A stretch of 64,000 nucleotides of DNA from the NCBI GenBank assembly GCA_017394805.1, contig JAFPXC010000013.1, forward strand, positions 118,377 through 182,376, written 5' to 3'. Of the stretch, positions 17,583 to 30,067 are shown piece after piece. Within the stretch, counting starts at the first letter, position 1, and every line of letters begins with the position of its first letter. The position numbers were made by a program, and so were the translations under genes. The notes beneath the pieces were generated by a model, which saw only the letters and a list, made by a program, of their open reading frames with translations, was not told the origin of the DNA and searched no databases. This stretch comes from Clostridia bacterium (GTDB lineage: Bacteria; Bacillota; Clostridia; Christensenellales; CAG-1252).

Positions 17583-18464
17583 ATGGACAAAGACAAGCAA
17601 CGCACGGTTTCCGCCATCGTGTTGGTGGCGAGTTGCCTCCTCGCTTCCCTCGGATTGGCCATCGCCAAGATGTACGTGGGGCTTCGCAGCAATTCGCTGG
17701 TCGTCACGTTGGACGGAATGAACAGTTTTTTCGACGTCGCTACGGGCGTAGTCACCGTGGTGGCTTTTTGCGTATTGTTCGTGCCGCGTTCCGAACGGCA
17801 CCCTCACGGGTTCGGCAGGGGGGAGTACCTCGCGGGCTTCGTGGTGGCGTGCGTCACCGTGGTGATGGGCGTGGTGTTTTTGTTCCGTTCGGTGGGCAGA
17901 TTGGCCATGGCCGAGCCGGTGTACTATCGCTTGTCCAGCATGATCATCATTTTGGTCGCCCTCGTCGTCAAGGTGGGTATGACCGTGGCCTACGGGTTGG
18001 TCAATCGCCGCGTCCGCTCGTACGCCTTGCGCGCATTGCTGTTGGACAGCGTGTTGGACGTGGGGGTTACCGCCGTGTCCGTCGCCTCGTTTACGATTTC
18101 ACAGGCCGCTTCTTACGCGGCAGACGCTTGGTTCGGCATCGCGTTGTCCGTGGTCGTCATGGCGTTCGGCGTCAAGATGGTGGTGGACAATACCCGCCTG
18201 TTGTTGGGTGCGGGCGACGTGTCGGCCGAGAGGGACGCGGTGCGACGGGTACTTGCCGCTACCGTGGGGATAGACGCGGTGCGCGCGGTCGTGCTGAGCG
18301 ATTTCGGCTATCGGTGCAAGGCGGGTTACGCCGAGGTCGTGTTCTCGCCCGCGTTGTCGGTGGAGGAAGCGGCCGAGGTGGCCGCCGAGGTGCGCGCTTC
18401 TCTCGCCGAGGAGGGCGTAGACGTTCGATTGGTCCCCGTTTGCACGGACGCCGTGGCAGGGTAA
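17583..18464 (+). CDS. Cation diffusion facilitator (CDF) family metal transporter
   Basis: 293 residues with six membrane segments. The CDF signature regions are SNSLVVTLDGMNSFFDVATG, HPHGFGRGEYL and ALLLDSVLDVGVT, the last two with the usual metal-binding His/Asp pattern. A C-terminal cytoplasmic domain follows. These antiporters export Zn, Mn, Fe or similar ions from the cytosol. The only ATG near the start of homology is at 17583. It follows the -10 box by 6 bp with no ribosome binding site, which suggests a leaderless transcript. The metal cannot be assigned. Confidence 0.85.
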   Translation: MDKDKQRTVSAIVLVASCLLASLGLAIAKMYVGLRSNSLVVTLDGMNSFFDVATGVVTVVAFCVLFVPRSERHPHGFGRGEYLAGFVVACVTVVMGVVFLFRSVGRLAMAEPVYYRLSSMIIILVALVVKVGMTVAYGLVNRRVRSYALRALLLDSVLDVGVTAVSVASFTISQAASYAADAWFGIALSVVVMAFGVKMVVDNTRLLLGAGDVSAERDAVRRVLAATVGIDAVRAVVLSDFGYRCKAGYAEVVFSPALSVEEAAEVAAEVRASLAEEGVDVRLVPVCTDAVAG

Positions 18465-18753
18465 TATATGTGCGCGTAGGCGTATGCGCGTATATTGCGC
18501 GCGAATTGTATGTTACGCGTGTCGCGCGTAAGGGGCACGCCGCCGTTTCCCCTCGCCCCGCATGGCGGGCGTTTTATATACCGTTCCCTTCCTTGTTCGT
18601 ATCGTCCGCCTGTTTGAAATACCGTACGCGCTTTTTTCGTCGTCGAGGCCGATTGTCGGCTTGCTTGCCCGTGATTTCTGGCTCGTTTTGCGGAATTTTT
18701 CGCACGAATAAAAAATTATCAAAAAATTAATAATCTTAGCCGTAATTTAATTT

Positions 18754-18805
18754 TATACAATTTGTATATTTTTAGTTGACTTAGTTGACTTTTATGAATT
18801 ATATT
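18754..18805 (+). promoter_or_regulatory. rpoBC promoter region with upstream palindrome
   Basis: The 420-bp gap before rpoB has no gene. Its right end holds TTGACT twice (18776-18781 and 18785-18790, within a tandem TTAGTTGAC repeat) and TATATT (18800-18805), 18 bp after the first. Just upstream is a perfect palindrome TATACAA-T-TTGTATA (18754-18768). The left part (18465-18560) is rich in CGCG/GTAC motifs without clear meaning. Confidence 0.6.
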
Positions 18806-18884
18806 GTATCTTGCCTTATTTCGCGCATACTCGCACGCGCGTATATAGGCCAAACGTAGAAAATTTTATTTGAGGAGTGAAGAT

Positions 18885-21800
18885 ATGTCTCACAAATTGA
18901 ACATCGTAAAGTATGGCACGACCGAGAGATTGAGCTTTTCCAAGACCCGTCAGGTAATGGATTTGCCCTACTTGATGGAGTTGCAAATTAACTCGTACAA
19001 GCGGTTCAAAGAAGAAGGTATCCGCGAGATTTTGGACGAGTTTTCTCCTATCGTGCAACGTGCCACCACCGGCGGTCAAGAGCGTTTCGTATTGGAGTTC
19101 GGCGACTATTATTTCGAAGAGCCCAAGATGAGCGCCAGGGACTGCAAATGCAAAGCCGTCACCACCTATAGTGCTCCGCTCAAGGTCAAAGTGCGTTTGA
19201 TTTTGCGCGAGAAGGGCGACCTCATCAAAGAAGACGAGATCTTCTTGGGCGACATTCCCCTTATGACGGACACCGGCTCCTTCATCATCAACGGTGCCGA
19301 GCGCGTGGTCGTCAGCCAGCTGGTGCGTTCTCCGGGCGTCTATTTCGAGAAATCGGTGGACAAGAACGGCGACGCCAGCTACAAGTGCACGGTCATTCCC
19401 AAGAACGGCGCTTGGCTCGAGTTCGAGCAGGACAAGGACATTTTGTGGGTGCACGTCGATCGCAAGAAGAAGATCAGCGCCACTTTGTTGTTGCGTGCTT
19501 TGGGACTCAATATGAAACAGGGCGCTTCCAAAGTCGACGACGACGATATCCAAGCCGTGTTCGGCGACAAGGACGACTTGCTCAACAAGACCTTGGAGCA
19601 CGACAAAGAGGAGTTCCACGATTTGATGAGAGCCAAGAAGGAGTTGTATTCCAACATCCGCGGCGGCGAAGTCATCACGGACGAGGGCGTCAACGCCAAC
19701 ATTCCCTCTATTTTCTACGACAAGAAGCGTTACGATTTGTCCCGCGTCGGCCGCAACAAGTACAACAAGAAGTTGTCCCTTGCCGCCCGCATCGCCGAGC
19801 GTGAGTTGGCCGAGGACATCGTAGACGAGGAAAGCGGCGAAGTGCTTGCCGAAAAGGGTACCGTATTGGACTACGACACTGCGTGGGCCATTCAGAATAT
19901 GGGCGTCAACCAAGCCTATGTCGTGGGCGACGACGGCGTCAAGGTCAAGATTATCGGCAACGCCACCGTGGACTTGGGCAGATTTATTTCGGTCGATCCC
20001 CGCAGCATCGGCGTCACCGAGTGGGTGCACTATCCCACCCTCAAAGAGATTTGGAAGGATTGCGCCACCGAAGAGGAGAAGATCGAGGCCGTCAAAGCCC
20101 ATATCCCCGAGTTGGTGCGCAAGCAGATCTGCATCGAGGACATCGTCAGCATCGTCAACTACAATCTGGCCCTGCCTCACGGCATCGGCTCTTTGGACAA
20201 TATCGACCACCTCTCCAATCGTCGTATCCGTGCGGTAGGCGAACTTTTGCAACTCGAAATGCGCAAAGGTTTCCAAAACATGGAGCGTCAAATCATGGAG
20301 AAGATGAACACCACGTCGGCCGACGACGCCGAGATCAAGAAGTTCATCAACACCAAGCCCGTCACCAGCAAGGTCAAGGAGTTCTTCAACACGGCGCAAC
20401 TTTCGCAGTTCATGGATCAGCAGAACCCCATCGCCGAGTTGACGCACAAGCGTCGTCTTTCCGCCCTTGGCCCCGGCGGCCTCAACCGTGAGAGAGCGGG
20501 TATGGAAGTGCGCGACGTCAACCATACGCACTACGGTCGTCTGTGCCCCATCGAAACGCCCGAAGGTCAAAACATCGGTTTGGTCAACAGTTTGTCTACC
20601 TACGCCCGCGTCAACGAGTACGGTTTCATCGAGACGCCCTATCGTCGCATCGACAAGGCGACGGGCATCGTCACCGACGATATCGAGTATATGACCGCGG
20701 ACGTGGAAGACCAATATATCATTTGTCAATCCACCGAGCCCATCGGCGAGGACGGCCGCTTGGCCAACGCCGAGGTCGCCGCGCGTTTCCGTGAGGATAT
20801 CCGCAAGGTGCCCGCCAAAAAGGTGGACTATATGGACGTTTCGCCCAAGCAGGTCGTGTCCGTGGCCGCCAGCTTGATTCCCTTCCTCGAGAACGACGAC
20901 GCCAACCGCGCCCTGATGGGTAGCAACATGCAGCGTCAGGCCGTGCCTCTCATCAAGCCCGAAGCGCCTATGGTCGGCACCGGCATCGAATACAAAGTGG
21001 CCACCGACTCGGGCGTTATGGTATTGTCCGAGACCGACGGCGTGGTCACCCACGTGTCCGCCAACCGCATCACGGTAGAGAACGGCGGCTTCGTCAAGGA
21101 GTACGAGTTGCAGAAGTTCGAGCGTAGCAACCACGAGACCTGCATCAACCAACGCCCCATCGTGTCGGTCGGTCAACAGGTCAAGGTGGGCGACGTCTTG
21201 GCGGACGGCCCCTCCACCGACCACGGCGAGTTGGCCCTCGGCCGCAACATTCTCATCGGTTTCATGACGTGGGAAGGTTACAACTACGAGGACGCCATTC
21301 TCATCAGCGACGAGTTGGTGCGTGACGACGTGTTCACGTCCGTGCACATTTCCATCTACGATACCGAAGCGCGCAACACCAAGTTGGGCAACGAGGAGAT
21401 CACCCGTGACATTCCCAACCGCGGCGAAGATATGCTCAAAGACCTCGACGAGGATGGCATCATCAGAGTTGGCGCCGAAGTGCGTTCGGGAGACATTCTG
21501 GTCGGCAAAGTCGCCCCCAAGGGCGAGGCCGATCCCACCGCCGAAGAGCGCTTGCTCCGCATGATTTTCGGCGAGAAGAGCCGCGACGTCCGCGACGTCA
21601 GCTTGACCGTCCCGCACGGCGAGCACGGCGTGGTCGTAGACGTGCAGGTCTTCACCAAAGAGAACAAGGCCGATATGAACACCGGCTCCACCAAGTGGGT
21701 GCGCGTGTTCATCGCGCAAAAGCGTAAGTTGGGCGTGGGCGACAAGATGGCCGGTCGTCACGGCAACAAGGGCGTCGTGTCCCGCGTGTTGCCCAAGGCC

Positions 21801-22613
21801 GATATGCCTTTTATGGCCAACGGCACCAGCCTGCAAATCGTGCTCAACCCCTTGGGCGTGCCCAGCCGTATGAATATCGGTCAGGTTTTGGAAGTCCACT
21901 TGGGTTTGGTGTGCAAGACGGCCGGTTGGCACATTGCCACCCCCGTATTCGACGGTGCCACCGAGCAGGAGATACAGGAGTTGCTCATCGAGAACGGCTT
22001 GCCCGAGGACGGCAAGATGCAGTTGTTCGACGGTCGTACCGGCGAGCCCTTTGAGAATCGTATCACCGTCGGTTATATGTATATGCTCAAGCTTATCCAC
22101 TTGGTCGACGACAAGATCCACGCGCGTAGCACGGGTTCCTACGCCCTCGTTACCCAACAGCCCTTGGGCGGCAAAGCCAAGTTCGGCGGCCAGCGTTTGG
22201 GCGAAATGGAAGTGTGGGCCATCGAGGCGTACGGCGCGGCCAACGTGTTGCAGGAGATGCTGACCGTCAAGTCGGACGACATCGAGGGCAGAGCCAGAGC
22301 CTATTCCTCCATCACCAGCGGTCAATACATTGCCGAGCCGGGCATTCCCGAGAGCTTCCGCGTGTTGGTACGCGAAATGCGTTCGTTGGGGTTGGACATT
22401 CGTCCCATCGGCGCGGGCAACCAGGAGATTTCGGACAGCACGCCCGACGAGACCGTGGAGGAAGTCGAGCCCAAGAACACCAGCGAGATCGACTTCTCCG
22501 AAATTTTCTCTGGTATGCAATCCACCGAGGAAGAGGAGAGCGTATTTGACGAAGACGATCCCTTTGCAAGTCTCTTCGGCACGGATACGGACGACGACGG
22601 CAACTTGAATTAA
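18885..22613 (+). CDS. rpoB: DNA-directed RNA polymerase subunit beta
   Basis: 1242 residues, full length. It is the beta subunit of the core enzyme. It contains the rifampicin-region motif [20 protein letters not shown] followed by [26 protein letters not shown], the GEMEVWA-like C-terminal region, and [10 protein letters not shown] in the active-site lobe. The rifampicin-contact residues visible (Asp, His, Ser in FMDQ, THKRR, RLSALG) are the sensitive-type residues. The ATG at 18885 follows GAGGAG; the TTG at 18870 overlaps that site. Ribosomal protein genes (rplL) that usually precede rpoB are absent; it has its own promoter. rpoC follows after 14 nt. Confidence 0.98.
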   Translation: MSHKLNIVKYGTTERLSFSKTRQVMDLPYLMELQINSYKRFKEEGIREILDEFSPIVQRATTGGQERFVLEFGDYYFEEPKMSARDCKCKAVTTYSAPLKVKVRLILREKGDLIKEDEIFLGDIPLMTDTGSFIINGAERVVVSQLVRSPGVYFEKSVDKNGDASYKCTVIPKNGAWLEFEQDKDILWVHVDRKKKISATLLLRALGLNMKQGASKVDDDDIQAVFGDKDDLLNKTLEHDKEEFHDLMRAKKELYSNIRGGEVITDEGVNANIPSIFYDKKRYDLSRVGRNKYNKKLSLAARIAERELAEDIVDEESGEVLAEKGTVLDYDTAWAIQNMGVNQAYVVGDDGVKVKIIGNATVDLGRFISVDPRSIGVTEWVHYPTLKEIWKDCATEEEKIEAVKAHIPELVRKQICIEDIVSIVNYNLALPHGIGSLDNIDHLSNRRIRAVGELLQLEMRKGFQNMERQIMEKMNTTSADDAEIKKFINTKPVTSKVKEFFNTAQLSQFMDQQNPIAELTHKRRLSALGPGGLNRERAGMEVRDVNHTHYGRLCPIETPEGQNIGLVNSLSTYARVNEYGFIETPYRRIDKATGIVTDDIEYMTADVEDQYIICQSTEPIGEDGRLANAEVAARFREDIRKVPAKKVDYMDVSPKQVVSVAASLIPFLENDDANRALMGSNMQRQAVPLIKPEAPMVGTGIEYKVATDSGVMVLSETDGVVTHVSANRITVENGGFVKEYELQKFERSNHETCINQRPIVSVGQQVKVGDVLADGPSTDHGELALGRNILIGFMTWEGYNYEDAILISDELVRDDVFTSVHISIYDTEARNTKLGNEEITRDIPNRGEDMLKDLDEDGIIRVGAEVRSGDILVGKVAPKGEADPTAEERLLRMIFGEKSRDVRDVSLTVPHGEHGVVVDVQVFTKENKADMNTGSTKWVRVFIAQKRKLGVGDKMAGRHGNKGVVSRVLPKADMPFMANGTSLQIVLNPLGVPSRMNIGQVLEVHLGLVCKTAGWHIATPVFDGATEQEIQELLIENGLPEDGKMQLFDGRTGEPFENRITVGYMYMLKLIHLVDDKIHARSTGSYALVTQQPLGGKAKFGGQRLGEMEVWAIEAYGAANVLQEMLTVKSDDIEGRARAYSSITSGQYIAEPGIPESFRVLVREMRSLGLDIRPIGAGNQEISDSTPDETVEEVEPKNTSEIDFSEIFSGMQSTEEEESVFDEDDPFASLFGTDTDDDGNLN

Positions 22614-22627
22614 GGAGGTACGGTAGT

Positions 22628-25600
22628 ATGTACGAAGTAAAGAATTATGATTCCATCAAAATCGGTTTGGCTTCTCCCGAAAAGATCAGGGAGTGGTCGC
22701 ACGGCGAAGTAAAACGCGCCGAAACCATCAACTACCGCACCCAAAAGCCCGAGCCGGACGGTCTGTTCTGCCAAAAGATTTTCGGACCCATCAAGACGGG
22801 CGAATGCGCCTGCGGCAAATACAAACGCACCCGCAACAAGGGCATCGTGTGCGAGCGTTGCGGCGTCAAAGTCGAGGACAGCAAAGTGCGCCGCGAGCGC
22901 ATGGGACACATTGAGTTGGCCGCCCCCGTGGCGCACCTCTGGTATCTCAAAGGCGCCCCTTCGCGCATTGCCACCGTGTTGGCTTTGCCCCCCAAAGACG
23001 TAGAACACGTCGTGTATTACGCGAGTTATATCGTCCTCGAGGCCAAGCCCGAGACGGGTTTGGTGCGCAAGCAAATCATCAACGACAAGCAGTACGGCGA
23101 GATCATCGAGCAATATGGCCGCGACAGCGTCAAGGTGGGTATGGGTGCCGAGAGCATCAAGATTTTCTTGATGGAAGTCGGCAAAAATCTGGACGCCGAG
23201 ATCGAGGCGTTGCGCAAGGAGATCGCTTCCGCCCAAGAGGCCAACAAGAAAGACAGGGCCACCGTCAGCGCCAACATCGTCAAGGCGGCCAAGCGTCTGG
23301 ATATTTTGGAGGCCTTCAAAGAGACGGGTAGCAAACCCGAATGGATGATTTTGGAAGCCTTGCCCGTGTTGCCTCCCGAGTTGCGCCCCATGATCCCCCT
23401 CGAGGGCGGCAGATACGCCACCAGCGACCTCAATGACCTCTATCGTTTCGTGGTCAGTCGCAACGACCGTCTCAAGAAGTTCTTGCAGTCGGGCGGCGTG
23501 GACGCCATGATCCGCAACGAGAAGCGTATGTTGCAAGTGGCGGTCGACAACCTCATCGACAACACCAAACGCGCCAAGTCCACCTCGGGCAAATCGCGTG
23601 AGCTCAAGAGCCTGTCCGCTATGCTTTCGGGTAAGCAGGGCCGCTTCCGTCAAAATCTGCTCGGCAAGCGCGTGGACTATTCGGGCCGTTCGGTTATCGT
23701 CGTCGGTCCCGAGCTCAAAATGTATCAATGCGGTCTTCCCAAAGAGATGGCGTTGGAACTCTTCAAGCCCTTCATCATGAAGGAGTTGGTCGCCCGCAAC
23801 TACTGCAACAGCATCAAAAACGCCAAGCGTTACGTGGAGCGCGTTCGCAGCGAAGTGTGGGACGTTTTGGACGACGTCATCAAGGATCATCCCGTGCTTC
23901 TCAACCGTGCGCCTACGTTGCACCGTTTGGGCATTCAGGCCTTCGAGCCCGTGTTGGTCGAGGGCAGAGCGCTCAAGTTGCACCCCTTGGCTTGTACGGC
24001 GTTCAACGCCGACTTCGACGGCGACCAAATGGCCGTGCACGTTCCTCTTTCCATCGAGGCGCAGTCCGAGGCCCGCTTCCTGATGCTGTCCACCAACAAC
24101 ATTCTCAAACTGTCGGACGGCAAGCCTATCGTCGTGCCTACGCAGGACATGGTTTTGGGCAGCTACTACCTCACCATCGAGCGTCCCTTCGAGGCGCAGC
24201 GTGAGGGGGAGAGCGAGCTTGACTACAAGCGTCGCACCCAACACGTCTACGGTTCGGTGGACGAGGCCAAGATGGCCTATCAAACCAAGAATATCGGGTT
24301 GCAAAACCCCATTGTCGTCAAGGTTTCCAAAGAAATCGACGGCAAAGTGTACAGCAAATTCATCAAGACCACGGTCGGTCGCTTGATTTTCAACGAGGCC
24401 ATTCCTCAGGATATCGGTTTCGTGTCGCGTGAGACGCCCGAGCAACAGTTGGATTTGGAAGTCGACTTCTTGGTCAAGAAGGACGAACTCAAGAAAATCG
24501 TGGACAAGTGCTACCGTGCGCACGGCAACACCGTTACCGCCGCCACGTTGGACAAGATCAAGGCGTTGGGCTACAAGTACAGCACCTTGTCGGGCTTGAC
24601 CACCTGCGTGTTCGATATGCACATTCCCGCCAAGAAGGCGTCCATCATCGCCGCCGCCGACAAAGAGGTCAGCAAAGTGCAAGCCCTCTTCAACCGCGGC
24701 TTCATCACCGACGAAGAGCGCGAGCGCAAGGTCGTCGAGATTTGGACGGACGTCACCAACGAGGTCACCAAGGAATTGAACGGCAGCTTGGACACCTTCA
24801 ACCCCATTCGTATGATGCAACACTCGGGCGCCCGTGGTAGCACGGAGCAGATCCGTCAGTTGTCGGGTATGCGTGGCTTGATGAAGGATCCTACCGGTAA
24901 GACCATCGAGTTGCCCGTCAAGTCCAATTTCCGCGAGGGCTTGGACGCGTTGGAGTACTTCATCAGTTCGCACGGCGGTCGTAAAGGTTTGGCCGATACG
25001 GCTCTGAAGACGGCCGAGTCCGGCTACCTCACCCGTCGTTTGGTCGAGATCGCCCAGCCCATCATCATTCGCGAGGACGATTGCGGCGATACCATCGGCA
25101 CCGAAGTCACCAACATTTACAACGGTCAAGGTCAAATCATCGAGCACCTCTACGAGCGTTTGATCGGTCGCTTCTCCATCAAGGAGATTCGCCATCCTCG
25201 GACGGGCGAGTTGTTGGTTCCCGCCGACAGCATGATCACCGAGGCGCAAGCCAAAGCCGTCGAAGACGCGGGCATCGAGAAGGTCGCCATTCGTTCGGTG
25301 TTGGAGTGCAAACGTCCCTACGGCATTTGCGCCAAGTGCTACGGCGCGGATATGTCCAACGGTCAGTTGGTCAAGATTGGAGAGGCCGTGGGCGTCATCG
25401 CGGCGCAATCCATCGGTGAGCCGGGCACGCAGTTGACCATGCGTACCTTCCACACGGGCGGCGTTGCCGGTGCCGACGATATCACCGCCGGTTTGCCCAG
25501 AGTCGAAGAGTTGTTCGAGTGCCGTCCTCCCAAGGCGCAAGCCATCATTTCGGAGATCGCGGGCACCGTTACGGTGCTTGACCAAGACAAGCGCAAGGTC

Positions 25601-26254
25601 ATTACCATCGAGCCGAAGAACGGCGGCGATGCCAAGTCCTACAACCCCGCCTACAACGCCAAATTGTTGGTGAAGACGGGCGACGAGGTCGAAGCGGGCG
25701 CTCAACTTACCCACGGCGCCATCAACTTGCAGGAGTTGTTGCGCGTGCGCAACGCGCGTGCCGTGCAGGACTACCTCACGTGGGAAGTCAAAAAGGCCTA
25801 CCAAGCTTCGGGCGTTACCATCAACGACAAGCACATCGAGATTATCATTCGTCAGATGCTGCGCAAGGTGCGCGTGGAGTATTCGGGTACCACCAGCTTC
25901 CTGCCCGGTGAGTTGGTCGATATCGCCAGATATCAAGAAGTCAACGCCAAGACTATCGACGAAGGCGGCAAGCCCGCCCTCGGCAAGCGTTGCCTGTTGG
26001 GCATCACCAAGGCTTCTTTGGCCGCCGAGTCCTTCCTCGCCGCCGCCTCTTTCCAAGAGACGACCCGCGTGCTGACCGACGCCGCCATCAAAGGCAAGGT
26101 CGATCCCTTGATCGGTCTCAAAGAGAACATTATCCTCGGCAAGTTGATTCCCGCGGGTACCGGTCTCAAGCAATATAACGATATCACGGTCATGCCCGTC
26201 AGCAACATTCAAGAGGCCGAGGTGGACATTCCCGATATCGGTGACGACGACTAA
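22628..26254 (+). CDS. rpoC: DNA-directed RNA polymerase subunit beta'
   Basis: 1208 residues, full length. The N-terminal zinc ribbon [20 protein letters not shown] begins near residue 62. The catalytic [10 protein letters not shown] motif has Mg-binding Asp at 462, 464 and 466. The second zinc site comprises Cys near CGDTIGTE and [13 protein letters not shown]. The trigger-loop region is around [11 protein letters not shown]. The ribosome binding site AAGGAGG overlaps the rpoB stop, so the two are coupled. The length lacks any large insertion, as expected for Bacillota. metK follows after 70 nt. Confidence 0.98.
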   Translation: MYEVKNYDSIKIGLASPEKIREWSHGEVKRAETINYRTQKPEPDGLFCQKIFGPIKTGECACGKYKRTRNKGIVCERCGVKVEDSKVRRERMGHIELAAPVAHLWYLKGAPSRIATVLALPPKDVEHVVYYASYIVLEAKPETGLVRKQIINDKQYGEIIEQYGRDSVKVGMGAESIKIFLMEVGKNLDAEIEALRKEIASAQEANKKDRATVSANIVKAAKRLDILEAFKETGSKPEWMILEALPVLPPELRPMIPLEGGRYATSDLNDLYRFVVSRNDRLKKFLQSGGVDAMIRNEKRMLQVAVDNLIDNTKRAKSTSGKSRELKSLSAMLSGKQGRFRQNLLGKRVDYSGRSVIVVGPELKMYQCGLPKEMALELFKPFIMKELVARNYCNSIKNAKRYVERVRSEVWDVLDDVIKDHPVLLNRAPTLHRLGIQAFEPVLVEGRALKLHPLACTAFNADFDGDQMAVHVPLSIEAQSEARFLMLSTNNILKLSDGKPIVVPTQDMVLGSYYLTIERPFEAQREGESELDYKRRTQHVYGSVDEAKMAYQTKNIGLQNPIVVKVSKEIDGKVYSKFIKTTVGRLIFNEAIPQDIGFVSRETPEQQLDLEVDFLVKKDELKKIVDKCYRAHGNTVTAATLDKIKALGYKYSTLSGLTTCVFDMHIPAKKASIIAAADKEVSKVQALFNRGFITDEERERKVVEIWTDVTNEVTKELNGSLDTFNPIRMMQHSGARGSTEQIRQLSGMRGLMKDPTGKTIELPVKSNFREGLDALEYFISSHGGRKGLADTALKTAESGYLTRRLVEIAQPIIIREDDCGDTIGTEVTNIYNGQGQIIEHLYERLIGRFSIKEIRHPRTGELLVPADSMITEAQAKAVEDAGIEKVAIRSVLECKRPYGICAKCYGADMSNGQLVKIGEAVGVIAAQSIGEPGTQLTMRTFHTGGVAGADDITAGLPRVEELFECRPPKAQAIISEIAGTVTVLDQDKRKVITIEPKNGGDAKSYNPAYNAKLLVKTGDEVEAGAQLTHGAINLQELLRVRNARAVQDYLTWEVKKAYQASGVTINDKHIEIIIRQMLRKVRVEYSGTTSFLPGELVDIARYQEVNAKTIDEGGKPALGKRCLLGITKASLAAESFLAAASFQETTRVLTDAAIKGKVDPLIGLKENIILGKLIPAGTGLKQYNDITVMPVSNIQEAEVDIPDIGDDD

Positions 26255-26276
26255 AGATTAGCGTAAGCGTTACTAC

Positions 26277-26311
26277 GGCAAAGCCTCGCTTTCGGCAAAG
26301 CGGGGCTTGCC
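26277..26311 (+). promoter_or_regulatory. Hairpin in the rpoC-metK spacer
   Basis: A long stem, GGCAAAGCC-T-CGCTTT pairing AAAGCG-G-GGCTTGCC around CGGC, lies just upstream of the metK AAGGAG. No T-run follows, so it is not a standard terminator. It could be a processing or translation-control hairpin. It does not have the conserved features of a SAM riboswitch. Confidence 0.4.
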
Positions 26312-26324
26312 GACAAGGAGAAAT

Positions 26325-27512
26325 ATGAAATACAGACTTTTTACCAGCGAAAGCGTGACCGAAGGTCATCCCGACAAGGTGTGCGACAGCATATCGGACG
26401 CCGTGTTGGATGCCGTGCTGACCGTAGATTCGGACGCGCATTGTGCGTGCGAGACGTGCGCCACTACCGACATGGTGTTGGTGATGGGCGAGATCCGTTC
26501 TAACGCACGAGTTGACATAGACCAAATCGTTCGTGATACGGTGAAGAATATCGGCTACGACCGCGATTGTTGCGGGTTCGACAGCCATACGCTTACCGTC
26601 ATCAATCGACTGCACGCGCAGTCCGTCGATATCGCCAAGGGCGTGGACACGTCCGAAGAGGCGCAGGAAGAGGCGGACGACAACGCGTACGACCGTCAGG
26701 GCGCGGGCGACCAGGGCATGATGTACGGTTTCGCTTGCCGCGAGACCGAGTGTTTGATGCCCTTGCCCATCACGTTGGCGCACGCCTTGACCGCGCGGCT
26801 CACCGCCGTCCGCAAAGAGGGCGTTTTGCCCTATCTTCGTCCGGATGGCAAGGCGCAGGTCACGGTGGAGTACGACGGACTCAAACCCGTGCGCATTCAC
26901 ACGGTCGTGGTGTCTACCCAGCACGACGAATGGGTGTCGCAGACCCAAATTCGTGAGGACGTCATAAGGGAAGTGATACAAAAGGCGCTTCCCGCGGACC
27001 TTCTCTACGAGGGCACGCGCATCTTCGTCAACCCCACCGGGCGCTTCGTTATCGGCGGCCCCGACGGGGACAGCGGCCTCACTGGGCGCAAGATCATCGT
27101 CGATACGTACGGTGGCTATTGTCCGCACGGCGGCGGTGCTTTTTCGGGCAAGGACGCCAGCAAGGTGGACCGTAGCGCGGCCTACTACGCCCGCTACGTG
27201 TGCAAAAACGTGGTGGCGGCCTCCCTTGCGGAGCGCTGTCAGCTCGAGGTCAGCTACGCCATCGGGCGCGCGCACCCCATCAGCATTCGCGTGTCCACGT
27301 TCGGCACGGGGTTGGTGGCGGACGACGTCTTGGAGCAAATCGTGGCCAAGGTGTTCGATTTCCGTCCCGCCGCCATCATCGACCAGCTGGGGTTGAAACG
27401 CCCTATTTACAAGAGGACGACCAACTACGGCCATTTCGGCAAGCCCGACTTGCCGTGGGAGCAGGTAGATAGAGTAGAGGCATTGAAGAAGGAGTTTGCT
27501 GCTTGGAAATAA
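26325..27512 (+). CDS. metK: S-adenosylmethionine synthetase
   Basis: 395 residues. It makes SAM from ATP and methionine. Family motifs are all present: [23 protein letters not shown] at the N-terminus, [12 protein letters not shown], the glycine-rich loop [21 protein letters not shown], and [19 protein letters not shown]. The start is ATG 26325 after AAGGAG; an in-frame ATG at 26307 has none. It sits between rpoC and recD2, with its last 10 nt overlapping the recD2 start, so it is co-transcribed with recD2 and perhaps rpoBC. Confidence 0.97.
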   Translation: MKYRLFTSESVTEGHPDKVCDSISDAVLDAVLTVDSDAHCACETCATTDMVLVMGEIRSNARVDIDQIVRDTVKNIGYDRDCCGFDSHTLTVINRLHAQSVDIAKGVDTSEEAQEEADDNAYDRQGAGDQGMMYGFACRETECLMPLPITLAHALTARLTAVRKEGVLPYLRPDGKAQVTVEYDGLKPVRIHTVVVSTQHDEWVSQTQIREDVIREVIQKALPADLLYEGTRIFVNPTGRFVIGGPDGDSGLTGRKIIVDTYGGYCPHGGGAFSGKDASKVDRSAAYYARYVCKNVVAASLAERCQLEVSYAIGRAHPISIRVSTFGTGLVADDVLEQIVAKVFDFRPAAIIDQLGLKRPIYKRTTNYGHFGKPDLPWEQVDRVEALKKEFAAWK

Positions 27513-29713
27513 GAGGCACGGTAGAAGGCTTGATTTTCCGCAACGCCGAGAACGGTTATACGGTTGCGGCAGTAGACGCCCACGGCTTGATGATTACGGC
27601 TGTGGGCATTTTTCCGCCTATCACCGAGGGTGAGGACGTGGTCTTGGTGGGTGAGTACAAAAAGAACGCCCGCTACGGCGACCAGTTCGTCGTGTCGCAG
27701 GTCATCGTCGCCCCGCCCAAAAGCCCCGAAAACATGGTGCGCTATCTGTCGGGCGGTCTGTTCCCCGGCGTAGGCGAAGTGACGGCGCGCTCCATCGTGC
27801 GCACGTTCGGTGCTGATACCTTCGACGTCATCGAGTTCAATCCCGCGAGATTGGCCGAGGTACGCGGCATTTCCCGCCGCAAGGCCGACGCCATCACCGA
27901 GCGCTACGTCGAATTGCGCAAAATGCAGCGGTCCATTATGTTTTTGACGCAGTATCACGTCTCCCTCAACCTTGCCATCAAGATTTACAAGCATTACGAA
28001 GATCTCACCGAGAGCATCATCAAGACCAACCCCTACAAGTTGGTGGAGGATATCGACGGCGTGGGGTTCCGCACGGCCGACACCATCGCTTTGAGCATGG
28101 GCGTGGCCAAAGACGACGTCAACCGCGTGCGCGCGGGGCTTCGCCACACCTTGGACGACGGCGCCAATCGTTTGGGACACACCTATTTGCCCTACGGGCA
28201 AGTGGTGGCCATGACGCTCAAATTGTTGGAGTTCGAAGAGGAGCAGGCCAACCTCGTGATGGACACGTTGGAGTCTATGGAAATCGTGGGCGACGTCAAG
28301 CGTATCAACGAGCCGGACGGCGGCACGGGCGTGATGCTATTCAAGCACTTCAACCGCGAGCAAGCCATTGCCAAGCGGTTGGTGCAGCTCATGCAGGAGG
28401 CCATTCGGTATCACTTCGATTACGAGCGCGAGATAGACTTCTTCGAGAGTCTATACCATATTCGGTTGCACCCCAAACAGCGCGAGGCGGTCACCGCCGC
28501 CATGAATTCGGGCGGCGTGGTCATTACGGGCGGCCCTGGCACGGGCAAAACCACCATCATCAAGTGCATCATTCACCTTTTGGAGCGCGTGGAGTCTTCC
28601 TACGTGCTCACCGCGCCCACGGGCAGGGCGGCCAAACGCATGAGCGAGGCCACCGAGCGCGTGGCCAAGACCATACATCGCTTGCTCGTTCTCACGCCCA
28701 AGGCCCTCAACGTGTCCTACACCTACAACGAGGACAATCCCTTGCCCGCCGACGTCATCATAGTAGACGAAATCTCTATGGCGGACGAGAGTATTTTCTA
28801 CGCCTTATTGCGTGCCGTCAGGCGCGGCGCCCGACTTATCCTTGTGGGAGACAAAGACCAACTGCCCTCGGTGGGCGCGGGTTGCGTGCTTGCGGATATC
28901 ATCGAGAGCGGCGTCATGCCCGTCGTTATGCTCGACCATATCTACCGCCAGCAGGAGGGCAGTTTCATCATCACCAACGCGCACCTCATCAACAAGGGTA
29001 CCTTGCCCGAGCCGGACAAGACCAGCCGCGACTTTTTCTTCGACTATACCGACGACGAGTCCAAGATGCTCGAGGACGTCGTGCAATTCTGCACCAAGCG
29101 CATCTCCACCTATCTGGACGTCACTCCCGCCGAGATACAGGTTTTGGCACCGCTCAAAAAGGGCGAAGTGGGCGTCAATCACCTCAACGAAGTCTTGCAG
29201 GCCGCCGTCAATCCTCCCGCCGTGTTCAAAAAAGAGATCAACGTGGGTATGAATTTGGTACTGCGCGAGGGCGACCGCGTCATCCAAACCTGCAACAACT
29301 ACGACATCGAGTGGACCAAAGAGGACGAGGGTGTAGTCACCTCGGGCACGGGCGTATTCAACGGTGACGTGGGCGTCGTGTCCGCCATCGACCGCGGCAG
29401 CATGACCGTCACCGTGCGCTTCGAGGACGACCGAGTGGCGGTGTACGGCGCGGACGAACTCTCGGACGTTTCGCTTGCCTACGCCGTCAGCGTGCACAAG
29501 TCGCAGGGCTCCGAGTTCCGCGTAGTGCTGGTGGTGGCTTCGCAGTACAATCCCATGGTGCTTAACAAAAATTTGCTCTACACCGCCGTCACCCGCGCCA
29601 AGGAGATGGTCGTTCTCGTCGGCAACAAGCGCACTTTCCAATATATGGTACGCAACAAGCGCACCGAGCGCCGCTACACCGCCTTGGTTCGCTTCATCAA
29701 GGAACTGGCGTAG
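27503..29713 (+). CDS. recD2: ATP-dependent RecD2-type DNA helicase
   Basis: 736 residues: an N-terminal OB-like region, helix-hairpin-helix motifs ([26 protein letters not shown]), and an SF1B helicase core. The core has Walker [10 protein letters not shown] (Lys at about 349), Walker [23 protein letters not shown], and the late motifs VHKSQGSEF and YTAVTRAKE. RecD2 is the RecBC-independent 5'-3' helicase of Bacillota, acting in replication fork and mismatch repair. The TTG start at 27503 is supported by AAGGAG 8 nt upstream inside metK and by the 10-nt overlap. Confidence 0.93.
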   Translation: MEIRGTVEGLIFRNAENGYTVAAVDAHGLMITAVGIFPPITEGEDVVLVGEYKKNARYGDQFVVSQVIVAPPKSPENMVRYLSGGLFPGVGEVTARSIVRTFGADTFDVIEFNPARLAEVRGISRRKADAITERYVELRKMQRSIMFLTQYHVSLNLAIKIYKHYEDLTESIIKTNPYKLVEDIDGVGFRTADTIALSMGVAKDDVNRVRAGLRHTLDDGANRLGHTYLPYGQVVAMTLKLLEFEEEQANLVMDTLESMEIVGDVKRINEPDGGTGVMLFKHFNREQAIAKRLVQLMQEAIRYHFDYEREIDFFESLYHIRLHPKQREAVTAAMNSGGVVITGGPGTGKTTIIKCIIHLLERVESSYVLTAPTGRAAKRMSEATERVAKTIHRLLVLTPKALNVSYTYNEDNPLPADVIIVDEISMADESIFYALLRAVRRGARLILVGDKDQLPSVGAGCVLADIIESGVMPVVMLDHIYRQQEGSFIITNAHLINKGTLPEPDKTSRDFFFDYTDDESKMLEDVVQFCTKRISTYLDVTPAEIQVLAPLKKGEVGVNHLNEVLQAAVNPPAVFKKEINVGMNLVLREGDRVIQTCNNYDIEWTKEDEGVVTSGTGVFNGDVGVVSAIDRGSMTVTVRFEDDRVAVYGADELSDVSLAYAVSVHKSQGSEFRVVLVVASQYNPMVLNKNLLYTAVTRAKEMVVLVGNKRTFQYMVRNKRTERRYTALVRFIKELA

Positions 29714-29929
29714 CCTATCTTATCCCCAATCCAATCTAAATAGAGGCACGACCTATCGTCGAGCACTTGCCGTAGCCTGTGGGATAGCGGCGTTCGCTCC
29801 CGTTTTTCCGCAACCTTTTCCTCGTCACCTTTCTTCGCTCTTGTGCCAATTTCCCCCATACGTATCCCCCTTTTTCGCCCCAACCCCGCTGCCCAAACCT
29901 CTCTTGTATTCGTCTATTCCCACACAAGC

Positions 29930-30002
29930 GGTATAAGATTTTGGTCGCTATGCTCCCCAAATCCGTCCCGTCTTTCCAAAGGGGACGTGCCCCAACCCAA
30001 CA
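29930..30002 (+). repeat. Short interspersed repeat, left copy flanking the AT-rich island
   Basis: This stretch aligns along its full length with 35272-35345, sharing GGTATAAGATTTT/GGTACAAGATTTTT, AATCCGTCCCG, TTCCAA and GGGGACGTGC. The two copies, same orientation, bracket the AT-rich helicase gene. The rest of 29714-30067 is C-rich, non-coding sequence. Confidence 0.6.
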
Positions 30003-30067
30003 TGCCAAATTGGTCGTTCAGCGGATAGAATAAAAGGCTGTATCACACTTCTTGTTTAGCACTTCCA

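Noticed and set aside
18816..22520. 1234-codon minus-strand frame opposite rpoB (and 22610-26212 opposite rpoC)
   Set aside because: Long antisense frames arise from the codon bias of these genes; rpoB and rpoC are certain on the plus strand.
19000..22600. Rifampicin-resistance substitutions in RpoB
   Set aside because: The residues in the cluster (FMDQ, THKRR, RLSALG) are those of sensitive enzymes.
26277..26311. SAM riboswitch before metK
   Set aside because: Only one simple hairpin is present in a 70-nt spacer, lacking the conserved core and terminator of known SAM riboswitches.
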